NCBI GenBank assembly: GCA_006176705.1
Contig: QRFJ01005310.1
Location: 1-64,000, forward strand
Length of the DNA: 64,000 bases
Reading direction: 5' to 3'
Source: Cocos nucifera
Taxonomy: Eukaryota; Streptophyta; Magnoliopsida; Arecales; Arecaceae
In this document: in pieces, positions 1 through 11,949 of the stretch
How positions within the stretch are numbered: position 1 is the stretch's first letter
Layout: the number at the start of each line of letters is the position of its first letter
Translations under genes and position numbers: made by a program
Notes under the pieces: generated by a model
Databases searched by the model: none
The model's input: only the letters and a program-made list of their open reading frames with translations
Told to the model about the DNA's origin: nothing

Positions 1-990
1 ATTTCTTCTGTGAAGTACTAGCATCCTATTTCGGTCTATCTCTATGACCTTAATTTCTAGAATAAAGGATGCTTCACCTAGGTCTTTCATGGAGAATTCC
101 TGGACAACCACATCTTGATTGATGTCAATATGGGAATATCATTCCAATAAGGAGGATGTCATCCACGTACAATACGAGGAAGACAAACAGCGCTCCCACT
201 GACCCTTATGAAACACCATGGTTCCTCTTCATTTTTGATGAAACCAAACTTTTTTGATCACATCATTTGAAATGAGTGTTCCCAGCTCCGAGATGCTTGC
301 TTAAGTCCATATTATGGACCTTTGCAGCTTGCAAACCTTGTGATCAGTATCACTGGATGTGAAACCTAGCGGCGTTCCAATTAGATATCTTCTTCAAGAT
401 ATCCATTCAAGAACGCCGTTTTCACGTCCATTTGCCATATTTCGTAATCGAAATAGGCTGCAACAGCAAGCAATGTGCGGATGGATTTTAGCATAGCTAC
501 TGAGGAAAAGGTATCCTGATAGTCTATGCCTTCGTGTTGACTATAACCTTTTACCACCAATCTAGCCTTGAATGTCTCCACATTCCCATCTGCACCAATC
601 TTTCTCTTGAAGATCCATTTACATCCAATAGGTACTATACCTTCTGGTGGATCTACCAAGGTCCAGACTTGGTTTGAGTGCATCGAGTCAATTTCTGACT
701 GCATTGCCTCTAGCCATTTCTCAGAGTCGATATCTGATATCGCCTCGTTGTAGGTTTTGGGATCATCACCATGAGCACCATTACCTATGAGGAACATTTT
801 CTCTACATCCTCTGAAATAATACCTAAGTATCTTTCAGGGGAACGGGAAACTCTTTCCGATCTACGAGGTGGAGGAGGTAGTGTTCTTATTGGCTCAACC
901 TGATTTGGTTCCACTTGATCCTTAGCTCGTTCTGCTTGTGAGACTTTCTCATCAAGTTTGATCTGCCTTCCAATGCCGCTATCTTGAATA
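1..990 (-). pseudogene. pol: Copia reverse transcriptase region of element E
   Basis: Copies element RNA into DNA inside the virus-like particle. The frame from 914 to 381 contains the C-terminal integrase linker and then the RVT_2-type RT start, with GCKWIFKRKIGADG, KARLVVKGYSQ and the polymerase core WQMDVKTAFLNGYLEEDI. The remaining 380 bases continue the RT towards the left edge (ILEIKV then LVLHRR-like) through frameshifts. The YVDD stretch, expected around 165-190, is degraded. Integrase precedes RT, which is the copia order. Not functional as read. Confidence 0.85.
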
Positions 991-992
991 AA

Positions 993-1860
993 CTATTTTT
1001 CAAGAAAGATGGCATGTCGACTCACAATCACATTGTGGTCTTCTGGAATGTAGAAATAGTATCCTAATGACTCTTTAGGATATCCTATGAATTGAGCTCT
1101 AAAGGACCTAAACTCTAACTTGTCCGCTTGTTGTCTTTTGACATGAGCCGGACAACCCCAAATTCTGAGATGACTCAGACTTGGTTTCTTACCGTGCCAT
1201 ATCTCATACGGTGTGGTAGGAACGGTTTTAGAGGGAACCCTATTCAGTAGATAGATTGAAGTTAACAATGAGTGTCTCCAAAGAAAATTAGGGAGGTCTA
1301 TGAAGCTCATCATGGATCGAACCATATCTAATAGAGTCCGATTTCTCCATTTCTGAAATCCTGTTGAGTTGAGGTGTTCCTGGTGGAGTCCATTGAGAGA
1401 CAATGCCATTATCCTTGAGATAGTCTAGGAATTCCCTGCTAAGGTATTCACCTCCTCGATCTGATCGAAGAACCTTAATGGGTTTTCCTGTTTGTTTTTC
1501 TACTTCACATCTGAATTCTTTGAACTTTTCAAAGGCTTCAGACTTGTGTCTCATAAGATACACATACCCATACCTAGACAGATCATCGGTAAAGGTAATG
1601 AAGTAGACAAAATTACCTCTAGTCGGCACATCAAATGGGCCGCACACATCTGTATGTACTAGGGCAAGGAGATCTGTGGCCCTCTCCCCATGTCCAACAA
1701 AAGGGAGTTTAGTCATTTTGCCTTAAAGACAGGATTCACAAGTTGGATATGACTCAGAAGTCAACGGACTCAATAGCCCATTTTTCTCTAATTTGTTGAT
1801 CCTATCTTCTGCTATATGACCTAATCTCAAGTGCCATAGATATCTGTCGTTTGGACTATC
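993..1860 (-). pseudogene. pol: Copia integrase region of element E
   Basis: Would join element DNA to the chromosome. It begins with a His/Cys zinc region (HLRLGHIAED then TCESC) near 1860-1730. The catalytic core follows with all three acidic positions visible: HTDVCGPF, FTDDLSRYG and RSDRGGEYLSREF. A frameshift near 1350 moves the rest into a second frame (1409-993), carrying LLDMVRSMMSF, YEIWHGKKPSLSHLRIWGCPAHV and the FIGYPKESLGYYFY module typical of copia integrases. One stop lies inside the zinc region. Motifs are unusually well kept for this window. Confidence 0.88.
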
Positions 1861-1929
1861 CCTAGGTCGTTTGGCATTCACGTTTTGCTCGAATAATGAG
1901 CATACCTCCAGAAGGACCTTCCTTCTTGT

Positions 1930-2760
1930 TCTTCAGGGTGACCAAGGTAAGTAGGGCAGTTCCGCTTTCCAATGGCCGTCGCTGTTGCAATGGAAACACT
2001 TTCCTTTGCCATCGGCCTTTTTCTTCGATTCTGCCTTCTTCTTCTTTGATCCTTCCATCTTTTGCTTTTTCATAGACTTCTTTTTCTTTCCATAAGACTT
2101 TCTTTTGGAAGAAGTCCATTCCATAGCAAGAACTGAGCCTTTAGAACCTTTCATAGAAAGCTCAGCGGTAACCAGCATATTCATTAACTCGGCCAAGGAA
2201 TTCTGAAGTTTATGCATGTGGTAATTCATGATGAATTGCCCATATGCATCAGTCAAGGATTGCAGAATGATATCGTTCTGCAGGTCTAAGTCCAACTTCA
2301 CACCGAGCTTCTCAAGCTCTTCCATGTCCTTGATCATTGTCAGACAGTGATCTTGGACTGACTGCCCATCATGCATCTTAGCCTTAAAAAGTCGTTTCGT
2401 GACTTGATATTTGGCTACGCGACTCTGTTCACCAAACATCTCCTGTAGGTGAGCCAACATTTGGCAAGCAGTCCCGATATCCTCATGTTGGTGCTGGAGC
2501 TCATCAAACATCGAGCCCAACATGTAATATCTGGCCTTATTATCTTCGTCAATCCATTTTTCCAGAGACGCTCTCTATTCAACAGATGGACGGGCTGGTA
2601 ATGTGGGAGGGTCCTGGTCCAAAACATGGGTTAACTTCTCGGAACCCAAAATAATTTTGTAGTTCCTGAGCCAATCTTTATAATTGGGTCCAGTCAGTCT
2701 ATGTGTGTCCAGGATACGTGCCAATGGGTTTGACGCAGACATATTCCTGTAGAGAGTCAA
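1930..2760 (-). pseudogene. gag: Copia gag of element E
   Basis: Nucleocapsid/coat precursor. The frame opens at an ATG at 2760 or 2742; homology to F starts at the second (MSASNPLARILDTHRLTGPN). It then runs through the UBN2-type gag core, with one stop near 2578 (after PARPSVE), to a Lys-rich tail. The zinc knuckle reads CFHCNSDGHWK, but the last Cys is lost to a frameshift. The adjoining protease is missing altogether: sequence passes from the end of gag at about 1900 straight to the pre-integrase linker, where F has some 400 extra bases. Confidence 0.87.
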
Positions 2761-4593
2761 AGATTCTAGTTAGATACTATAATTTTGACTTGACCAATTT
2801 ATTTAGGGATTTTATTTTTAAACAAATTAGCTCCCACTATTTTCTCGGATCCCTACACTCCCTCTGTAGAGATGCGAAAATCTCCACGATTAATGATTTC
2901 TAGTGGGTGGTGCGGTCTCACCAACTGACTCATCACCTCACCTAACAGTTATTGGTGATGGGTTAGCCAATGAGTGAACAACTCTTGTTCAATGATTCTC
3001 TAATCATGGTGCACCCGAACTTGGTCTCTAATTCATGAATCTCACCGTATCTAGAATATTGATCCACTCCTTAGTTAAGTCAGACCCACCATTTGCATAG
3101 ACTGGGTTCCTAATTGAGTCTCTCACCGTATCCGAAATATTGAGCTCAACTCATCCTCCAGCCCATAGCATCCAATGCCTAATAGACATGGTTGCATCTT
3201 TCCGATGCAACTGAGCCACTGTATCCAGCCGAGAACAATCAACCCCGGGAAGGGCCCGCACATCTACAATGGTGGAAGACCTCAGACTTAATCTTTTCTT
3301 AGGGAGAATTGATTCAGGTCTCATTAAACTAGACTTGGCTTAGTCATAACAATTATGACTAACCTAGTGGTATGGGTTAGCTCGGATTATTGACCACCTC
3401 AGATCAGAACTATGTCAATAGATATGGCCAGGTAAGTGAGACCGGTGGAAGGAATATGCCATTAACTCGTACAAGAATGCATTCAGGTCGAGTAGCTTCC
3501 AATTAAAAACCAGTCGGTCGTCTGTGCCAAACTTACCTTAGACACCAAATTGTTGAGTCAGAACCAATTGGGTTAGCCTACAATCCAGACTCTAACCTCT
3601 AAGCCTAATTAGGTCTTGCTTGATCGTGACTCGATCTTGACCCAGACTTAATCCTATTAGGATGGTCAATTTAAGCATTGTTGATCCCATCTAACCAACT
3701 CTTGATTCGGTTTGATCAACCGCTTAGACCTAATTGAGCTACCCAAGCCCGAACCCAGTATTATGAATATGTCTTAGATCTGAAATTCTCAATTTTAGAC
3801 CTAATTAATATTTCATAAACTTAATTCTTAATTAAGTAGGGTTCATAAACAAAATATGCACAATAAATCCTAGGGTTTCAGGATCTAGGGTTTTACAGAA
3901 AGTAAGTTTTGGGTTTCTGATTAAGGATGAACACGCAGCACCCCTACACATCATAAGAACACCCCATCGAATGGAAAGAGAGGGCCTTTAAACCCTTCTT
4001 CGTTCTTATGACCGGACGGCCAAGAGGAATGCCTTAATCAGGAACATTCAATACTACAAAACAATATCAGATCTATATCATATATCTCATATATAAAGTA
4101 GATCTAATCATGGCATATTTTGCATACATCTCATGTATCAAATAATGCATGTTTTCAGATTTAAATTATCTCATAATAATCTAAAAAATTAGATTTAAAT
4201 TGATCTAATCAAAATAAATTCTAATCTAGATAATTAGGTAGAACTATTCTACAACTAGTCTAGACATGCATTAATCATATCTCATATGATTTTCAAAAAT
4301 TAAATAATTTTTATTTACTATTTTTCAGATATTATTATAACACTTATAATATCAGAAAATAGTAAATAAAAAGATCTAAAAGATGATTTAATCGGATTAA
4401 ATCAAAAACATGCAAGACTATTCTATAGAACTATTCTATTCTAGAACTAGTGATGCATATCTTCTAATCTTAGATCCAAATCATTTAATTTTAATTTTTT
4501 CTGATTTCAGATCTGATAACATCTCATTTGACATCTGAAATAAATTATTTTCTAATTAAAATAATTTTAAAATTAGATCTAAACAATTTAGAA
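2761..4593 (-). other. Long non-coding leader of element E
   Basis: About 1.8 kb between primer site and gag. No convincing reading frame. It matches the F leader (14249-16130) along much of its length, including the stretch around the paired 'ttattggtgatgggttagc' segment near 2950. Its conservation between two copies reflects shared ancestry of the family, not evidence of coding. AT-rich from 4020 to 4590. Confidence 0.7.
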
Positions 4594-4610
4594 CCATGGC
4601 TCTGATACCA
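4594..4610 (-). other. Primer-binding site of E (initiator Met tRNA type)
   Basis: On the minus strand this reads TGGTATCAGAGCCATGG, two bases inside the end of the LTR. TGGTATCAGAGC is the usual plant copia site, complementary to the 3' end of initiator methionine tRNA. It fixes the element's orientation and the inner LTR edge. Confidence 0.9.
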
Positions 4611-4612
4611 AT

Positions 4613-6909
4613 TGAAGGGAAATCTTGATTTCCCGGTCCAGGTTCGTTCAGATCTGATCAGATCAAGAGATATATTTCAAAACTTTTTCTCTTGATTCCA
4701 ATCAGATCTTGATATATTTCAGATCTAATTCTTATTATTTTAATAAAATAAAATTAAAAAGATAAATTAAATCAAATTTAATTTACCTGATTTGGGTAAT
4801 CCTATTACCCTATTGATGATCCTGTTTGCAGCGGAAGGTTCTGGATCTTAGCCACGCAAGCGCCTGGCCTCTACCGGTATCCACTCGGGTTGGATCTAGA
4901 GATCCTCTTCTTCTCTATCACACCTCCAAAAATCAAATCTGAATCTGATCTGGAGGATCTTCAAAACTCTTTTGAAGATGAGCAGTCGTCCTTTGCAGCA
5001 GCACAACCTTCTTATTTTTGATCGCCTTTCTTTGATCTGAATCGCACCAACCAAGGTCCAAAACTCCTTTTGGACATGGAAAGCAAGGGGAGAATAGACT
5101 ATGGCATGGAGAAGGAGGGGAGAGGCAGCCTTGGGGCATGGAGAAACTATGATCTCATCATATCTCATACCACATACAATCTGAGTTGGATATAGGATCT
5201 TATTTATAGACTAGCTGTGATCCAACTCCTCTTCTTCCCAACCAATCACAATCCTTTGTGAAATCAGATCTAAATCTGATTGGTGGGAATAGAGACCCCT
5301 GGATTCCTCCTTAGAGGGTGCCTAAGACCAGTCAAAGTTGGTTCTTAGAAGAACTCTAATTGGAATCCAAAAAGGAGATGGAGTCCTTGTCCAACAAGGA
5401 CTCCTAGGCGCCTCCAACTTGGGCACACGCCTAGGGTGGCGTGCGCCCTTCTCCTTGCCAGGTTCTGGCAGGGGGACAGGCCCCCACCAGCTCTCCAATA
5501 GGTGCATGACATATGGTCAAAAGTCAAAGTGTCAACGGTCAATGTTTGACCAGTCAAAGGTAGACTTTTGACCAAAGTCAAAGAACAAGAAATGGCAGGT
5601 GACCAAAAATGGCAAGGTAATGTCTTACAAATAAGACAACCTTTTTCTGACTTGGACAACCTCCTGTCAGACCACATGAAGGCCTCTGTTTGAGCACAAA
5701 CTCCTTTGGCTCAGACAGGACAACTTATTTATGATAGCAAAAGAAGAACGTTAGGTTCAATCGAGTGCTAGCACGATTTCCTTGAACCTAATTGAATCTC
5801 ATTCAGATCAATTGAACTAGATCAGTTCAATTGATGATCACCAGATTCAAACCCTTTGTTTGTGTGACCCAGTTAGGTTCAGTTCTATATGGTAATGGGA
5901 TATGTCATGATCTCTATCATCGACATCATCGAAACTCCTTTCGATGGATCAGAACTCTTCTGATTCGAACAGCTAGAATGATCGATCATCTAAATCATTC
6001 TAATTGCTTCCCAAAATCCACCAGTGACACCTAGCAGTATATGGTGGCAACCCATCAGAGCTGAATGTGAACCTCTTGGTGCAGCTACCTATGTGATTCA
6101 GTTCTTCTATCTTGAGCCCCGATCAGATTAGGGTTAAGGTGAACTCGTCAAACCCTAGTCTCTGTCATATGATGTAATCATTCGATTCGAGTTCCAATGT
6201 GAAAATCTAAATAGAAACTCTTTCTATTATTTCACTCTACCATGGCTATGGATTTCTGGACTTGATTCTCATGATCATCATAGGGCTACTCCTCTACCAC
6301 CGAGGTAGATAGATTCCATCTTGATGCAATCCAGTTCCTACAATGAACATGTCATAGCCAACATACACCTCAGGGTTCCATATGGCTAGGAGACCGAGTA
6401 ATGGTGTAGTCAAACTATAACACCCTCAAGGTGAACTGCCGATGCATCTCAAGGTCAAAGAACCAGACACACTACTGCAGCATCGAGTTAATCATTGACG
6501 AGAAGGTAGACTCCCTAATGACTACTCGAGGTGGTCACGCTCAGTGCCCTCATTCTCTAACGAGTACCTGTACTCTCGCTCCGGTGTCTCCACACCATAG
6601 ACTCAAGACTCATCTACTAAAGAGAAGCGATTGTACACCAACCTTCCGGATCAATCACCATCCTCGTGATGATCCTATGGTCAGGAGCAATTTATGAGTT
6701 AATAATGATTATTCATGTCTTAAATTTTCAACTCTTGAAAATATGAATTATCATTACCATTAACTCAAAGGATGTATCACAGACACTAAATACACATATG
6801 TGATAGAAAATAATCCATTTATTGATTTTAGTCAAAATTACAATTTTGCTCCTAGAAGTGTATTACAAGTGTCAGCCAATTCTGGCTTTTAGGGCACATA
6901 TATCTAACA
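4613..6909 (-). repeat. 5' LTR of element E (2297 bp)
   Basis: On the minus strand it begins TGTTAGATATATGTGCCC and ends ATTTCCCTTCA, so TG...CA termini are intact. It is homologous along its length to both F LTRs (11950-14234 and 30155-32441). A TATAAATA at 5201-5208 is a likely promoter TATA box, placing U3 at about 6909-5210. Short frames inside it on either strand are not genes. Confidence 0.9.
5201..5208 (-). promoter_or_regulatory. Putative TATA box in LTR of E
   Basis: Minus-strand TATAAATA about 1.7 kb into the LTR and about 0.6 kb before the primer site, the expected position for the element promoter. F has TATATAAA at an equivalent place in each LTR. Identified by sequence only. 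Confidence 0.5.
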
Positions 6910-7788
6910 CCTACATCCTAGGGATGAAGATCTATAGGGATAGATCTAAGTAGATGCTTGGGTTATCCCAGTCTACGTACATAGAAACTATGCTGAAGAG
7001 GTTCAGCATGGAGAATTCTTAAAAAGATTATCTTTCGATAGGCCAAGAAATTTCTCTCTAAGAAGGATTATTTGACAACTCCTGAAAAGAGAGCATATGA
7101 ATAGTATCTTATATGGCTCGGTAATGGGATCTATCATATACGCCATGATATGTATGAGATCAGATCTAGTGTACTCAGTAGGAGTAGAGAGCAGATACCA
7201 ATCTAATCCATAAGAGAACCACTAGAAGATGGTGAAAAGCATCCTTAAGTATTTTAGAAATACTAAGAACCAATGATTGATCTATGGTGAGTTAGATTTG
7301 AAACTAGTAGTGTTTATCGACTCTAGCTTTCAATCTGGCCATGATGATAGCAAAAATGTATTCGATTATATCTTTATCCTAAATGATGGAGCCATCTACT
7401 AGAAGTGTTCAAAGCAGCATACTGTGGCAGACTCTATATGCAAGGCAAAGTACATCACAGTATCAGATGCTGTGAAGAAAGCTGTGTGGCTGAAGAAGTT
7501 TATCCCCAAGCTCGGAGTAGCATCCTCTCTTGATAGTCTGGTCCTGCTCTACTACAACAGCACTGGTGCCATTGCTCTAGCAAAGAAATTGAAGCACACT
7601 AGTAGATGAAGCACATACTATACTGCTATTACTTAGTTTGGGAGATCGTGGATTGAGATGATATCAATCTTCAGAAGATTGATGAAAAGGAGAATCTGAC
7701 TGACCCCTTCACTGAAGCCCTAGTGGTAAAGGAGTTCGATGACCATAAGTCAAAGATGGATATCAGATACTATACCGAGTGGCTTTAG
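6910..7788 (+). pseudogene. pol: Copia RT C-terminus and RNase H of element D
   Basis: The tail of a copia polyprotein on the plus strand. It starts inside RT (ILGMKIYRDRSK, then MLGLSQSTYIETMLKRFSMEN at about 6915-7020) and continues to RNase H. There the 7424-7609 frame shows MADSICKAKYITVSDAVKKA and LLYYNSTGAIALAKK. The usual ADS-x-CEAEY block has Lys for the second Glu, so a catalytic acidic residue is lost, and stops are frequent. The upstream half of D is cut off by E at 6909. Confidence 0.8.
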
Positions 7789-7801
7789 AATAAGTGAGAG
7801 T
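7789..7801 (+). other. Polypurine tract of D
   Basis: AATAAGTGAGAGT immediately before the 3' LTR TG. Purine-rich priming site for plus-strand DNA synthesis. The equivalent in C is the minus-strand sequence at 41896-41908. Confidence 0.65.
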
Positions 7802-10281
7802 TGTTGAGAATTATGTTCCAAAGTCAATTGTCAGCTTGTTGATGGTTGTGCCACTTAATACTTATAAATGATTTATTGAATAAAATAATATTTTGACATT
7901 TTCATTACAAATTCTACATCTCCTATTGGACTCCTATTGTGATAAAGTTCTTAGGATAATTTAGCTTCAATAAGAAAGGATTCATCGATTAGTCCTTAAA
8001 CTATTCACGATCAAACGATACGTTGTTAATTAGGATGATGACGTTTATCGAGTATAGATCATTGTATATCAGATAGGTTGGTTGTCCTCTTAACCATGGA
8101 GTGTAGAGATACTGGTATGGCATTCATGTGAGATGTAAGGATACATCATCACTGAACATGACCAATTCCAGAGCATTCAACTGTCAAGAATTGCTTTGAT
8201 GGGATATGGATATAAGTGTCCCATAGACTTGAGATCACCATGGTAACTTACAAGCAGCTCACTATGCTTTGGTATCAGACTACCTAAATTTTTAATTTAG
8301 TGATGGATGGTTTCTAGGCATAGTCAAGTACTTGTGAAGTTGATGAGTAATCAAGATGGGATTGACCACTCCAAGGGTTTGGAGAAAATACATCATTGTA
8401 TTTTAATTTAGCAAAATAATGGCCAGGATAATCCAAGAGATGGATTTGACATTTTGAAATACAATGTGGATGACCTAATTAGGATTGATAGTTAAACTCT
8501 GAGTCATCCTACGATCATTATGGCCAAGGAGATGAAATACATTGAAACTATATCCACATGGGTTCTAAGAGTGTTGCTTTACACATTCAATCTATTCAGT
8601 AGTTAGGTATTATTACTAGATGATCACTTCGATTGGTATAAAAATTTATTTTTATACTATCAGCTTAGATACAAACATATAGGATCACACACAAAATAGA
8701 TCTGGATCTGATCAGATGGTTGATCAATAATTTAAAATCATTTTTATGTCAAACAATCAATATGATTGATGTTTGACCTAGTGCATGTGTTGTAGGAGGA
8801 TCGATTAGCACTTGAATTGCTAATTGGCTTAATTTAATTATGCCAAAGGAATGATATTAAGGTTAATTAAATATAATTTAATTAGATTTAGTTTGGACTT
8901 GATTGAATCAAGTTCAATTGGTTTGATGAGCCAATTGCAAGGAAGAATAAGTCCTAGTTCAATTAGGACATGTATGCACCCAATTTTTAATTTGATTAGA
9001 AATTAAATCAAAATTAAATTTAATTGAATTTGATCTAATTAGACTATTAGTTGGACTAAGACATTCTAATTGGATTGAATTAATTTTAATTTAATTTGGT
9101 TCAAATACCACATTTGACCAAGTCAAAATTGGAATTCCTAGTGTGACTAGGACTTCCCTTCTTTGCACCAACTAATTTCCTTAGCATTCTCCATGCCAAT
9201 TTTTTTATTATTTTCATGAAAATTTTCTTTTTTGAGAGAATACACACACCGCTTTCTCTCCCTTTTTACTTATATGGTAATTTATTGTCGACCAAGTCAA
9301 AGGAGGAAGTTTGATTTGATTTCAAGTTCTATATGATAAAATTTTAACAAATCAAAACTCCTCCCTTTGTGCCACCAACCCACCTAGATTTTTTTTCAGA
9401 TTTTCTTGGAAAATTAGAGAGGTTTCATCTAATAAAATCTGGTGGTCCAGGGCTGGAAAAAGAGAGAGGGCATCCAAAAATTAGATGCCCCAAGTCTTGC
9501 CTTTCTTGGACATTCCTTGCTAAGTTTTTGACCTAGATAAGGATTGTTCCATATCACTCTGTAAAAGAGGACTTTGCGCATGATTTTTTCATAGCTTCCA
9601 GACCTGAGAGAGAGCTATTAGGGCATAGAAGAAATCTAGGAGAGAAAGCCTTGGGCATGGAGTTTTGTGGAGACACTAATCCAAGTGTCTTGGTGAGAGA
9701 AACAAGGAAGAAGAACAAGGGTTCTTCTCCTAGGGTTTTTCTTTAACCTCTTCCTCTTTTTGTGATTTTTGAGACATCTCTCTTCTTCACAAATCTCTTC
9801 CCTTTCTTTTAAAAATTAGGGAGTTCAAGATTCGAAGAAGGAGGTTCTAGATCAGCAATCGAAGAAGGATCAGCATAGTACCAGCATGTTGTGCTGATTT
9901 TCTATCATCGAACTTCGGATCTTATATCGAGACCTTATGTGGACAACCTGTAGAGGCCAAACACATGTGCAGCTTAGAGCAATGACCTTAGCCTTGGATC
10001 AGCAAGTTGAGGAATTCATCTTGCAAAGGTAAGAGAGATACTATCTCCCTTATGTATCTAGATCAGATCTAGAATCGCTTGGATGTTGATATGATCAACA
10101 TCACCTTTTGATTATTTTATTTTTAGATTTAATAGCATGCTTAAATCATGTGATAGGATCCTCAATCTAGGACTCCTTTATATATTTTAAATAAATTAAT
10201 ATGATTAATTTATTGCTTTTGCTATCTGATTTATGAAAAAGTTTCAAAATTGATCCCTAAAATTCTAGATCAATTCCTTCA
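7802..10281 (+). repeat. 3' LTR of element D (2480 bp)
   Basis: Begins TGTTGAGAATTATGTTCC and ends CAATTCCTTCA. It is homologous to the C LTR (39397-41895, opposite strand): shared blocks include the 'gatgttgatatgatcaaca' region near 10083 and the 'aaaaagtttcaaaat' block near 10235. Its first 30 bases also resemble the start of the G LTR. Downstream sequence switches at once to the minus-strand RNase H of element A, so D most likely inserted there. The pairing target duplication would be off the window. Confidence 0.82.
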
Positions 10282-11944
10282 CAAACATGCAGAAGAGGTA
10301 TCCAGTAGTAGACCTTCATATATCAAGATCACTAGCATAGTTTGCATCTACAAACCCTTCTAGAGGACCTGAACTTCCATATACCTCGATTGATTCTTCT
10401 TCAAATCCTTCTGGCTACACACCAAATACCAAACCATAATCCCTTGTTCCTTGTAGATATCTTAGTACCCACTTCAATGCTTTCCAATATTTTTTCCCAG
10501 GGTTAGCCATGTACCTACTAACCAAACTCACTGCATATACTATATCTGGTCCACAGCACACCATAGTATATATCATACTGCCCACAACATTTGTATAAGA
10601 AACTCTATCTATATACTCTCTCTCTTTTTTTGATTAGGGGATTTGATATTTGGAGAGAGATATGTGACTCAACAATGGTGTCTCTGCAGGTTTGGCCTTC
10701 TCCATAGCAAATCTCTCTAGAACTTTTTAGACATATCCTCTTTATGGTAAATAGAGTACTCCTTTGCATCTATCCTTACAAATCTCCATTCTACAGATTT
10801 TCTTTACTAGACCTAAATTCTTCATCTTAAATTTAGATGATAATGCTTCTTTCAAACTTTTCATAGCTTTTTTGCTTCTACTAGCTATAAGCATATCATC
10901 TACATACAATAGCAAATATAGTGCATCCTTGTCATCTATCTCCTTAACATTGACATAGTAATCATATTCATATCTACTAAATCTCAAACTCAATACAAAA
11001 CTATCAAATCTATGATACCACTGATGAGGGGATTATTTCAGGCCATAAAATGACCTCCTTAGTAAACACACCTTCTCCTCTTATCCAATTTCCATGAAAT
11101 CATATGGTTGTCTAATGTAGATCCTTTCCTCCAAACTTTCATGAGGAAAAGCTATCTTCATATCCATCTATTCTAATTTCATGTTATGCTGTGCCACCAA
11201 TAATAGTAAAATTTGAATAGATGTATGATATACCATAGGAGGAAAAACCTTAGTGTCATCAATCCCTTCCCTCTGTGAGTATCTCTTTGCCACAAGTCTT
11301 GCCCTAAATCTGACTGCATCTTATTTTGAAGATGCCTCCTTCTTAGTGAACACCCACTTTGAGCCAATAGGCTTAGCATCTTTTGGAAGATCCACCAGCT
11401 GTCATGTCTGATTCATTTTCAGTGATTTCATCTCTTCCATCATGGCCTACGTCCATGACTCATGGTATTCACTCTCCGTAGCTTCTACATAGTTCTCTGG
11501 ATCTACATTAATTATGAAAAGAGCATAGGAGATAGCCTCATCAATGCCATATCTGATAGCTCTTCTGATAGTATGCTAGGGCTAGTGCAAAGCCACTCTC
11601 ACTAGCGCATTGCTCCTGCTTGAAGTCTGTGGCTCTCCTACACCTCCACCTGAATAGCTGGCTCTCCATACTGGTCTTCTATCTGAGTAAATACTCTCCT
11701 ACCTAGCTCTACTTTAACAGGAATACTCTTATAACTAGATGTAGACTGCATGTCACTTGCCTCTGACTGGCCACCATTGTTCACCTTCTTTTCCCCAGAT
11801 TCACCTATACTTCCAGACCTCTCGAAGATGCTCTTCTTTTCAAAGATAATATCCCTACTAATTATTGACTTTTGTGCTTTAGAATTCAACAACAAGTATC
11901 CTTTAACTCCTTGTGGATATCTAATGAAGATCAACTTCTGAGAT
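10282..11944 (-). pseudogene. pol: Element A, 3' half: integrase end, RT and start of RNase H
   Basis: Tnt1-like copia pol on the minus strand. From the right: integrase C-terminal KSQKLIFIRYPQGVKGY and SRDIIFEKK (11995-11800; the first residues of the matching frame belong to F), a variable linker, and RT with many stops. A better frame at 10993-10742 holds LLLYVDDMLIASRSKKAM, the RT active-site motif with both Asp intact. It ends at an RNase H start resembling FVDANYASDLD and RSTTGYLF near 10290-10360. The 5' half continues beyond F at 32447; removing F with one target copy restores an in-frame L-D-P-K-S-Q-K. Confidence 0.85.
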
Positions 11945-11949
11945 TTAGG

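Larger units (their letters stand above)
1..6909 (-). mobile_element. Copia LTR retrotransposon E, partial (3' LTR off window)
   Basis: A minus-strand Ty1/copia element. In its own direction it reads 5' LTR (6909 to 4613), Met-tRNA primer site, long leader, gag, integrase, reverse transcriptase, and then runs off the left edge. Its LTR, gag and pol match element F closely by eye, so both belong to one family with LTRs of about 2.3 kb. Reading frames are longer and less broken than in F, suggesting a younger copy. Its right edge at 6909 cuts the RT of element D. The flanking CCTAC is the expected side of a 5-bp target duplication, but the other copy lies outside the window. Confidence 0.9.

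Noticed and set aside
7424..7609. Small stand-alone gene of 61 codons
   Set aside because: It is the RNase H part of element D, recognisable from the ADS/EAEY-like and NNGAIA-like blocks.
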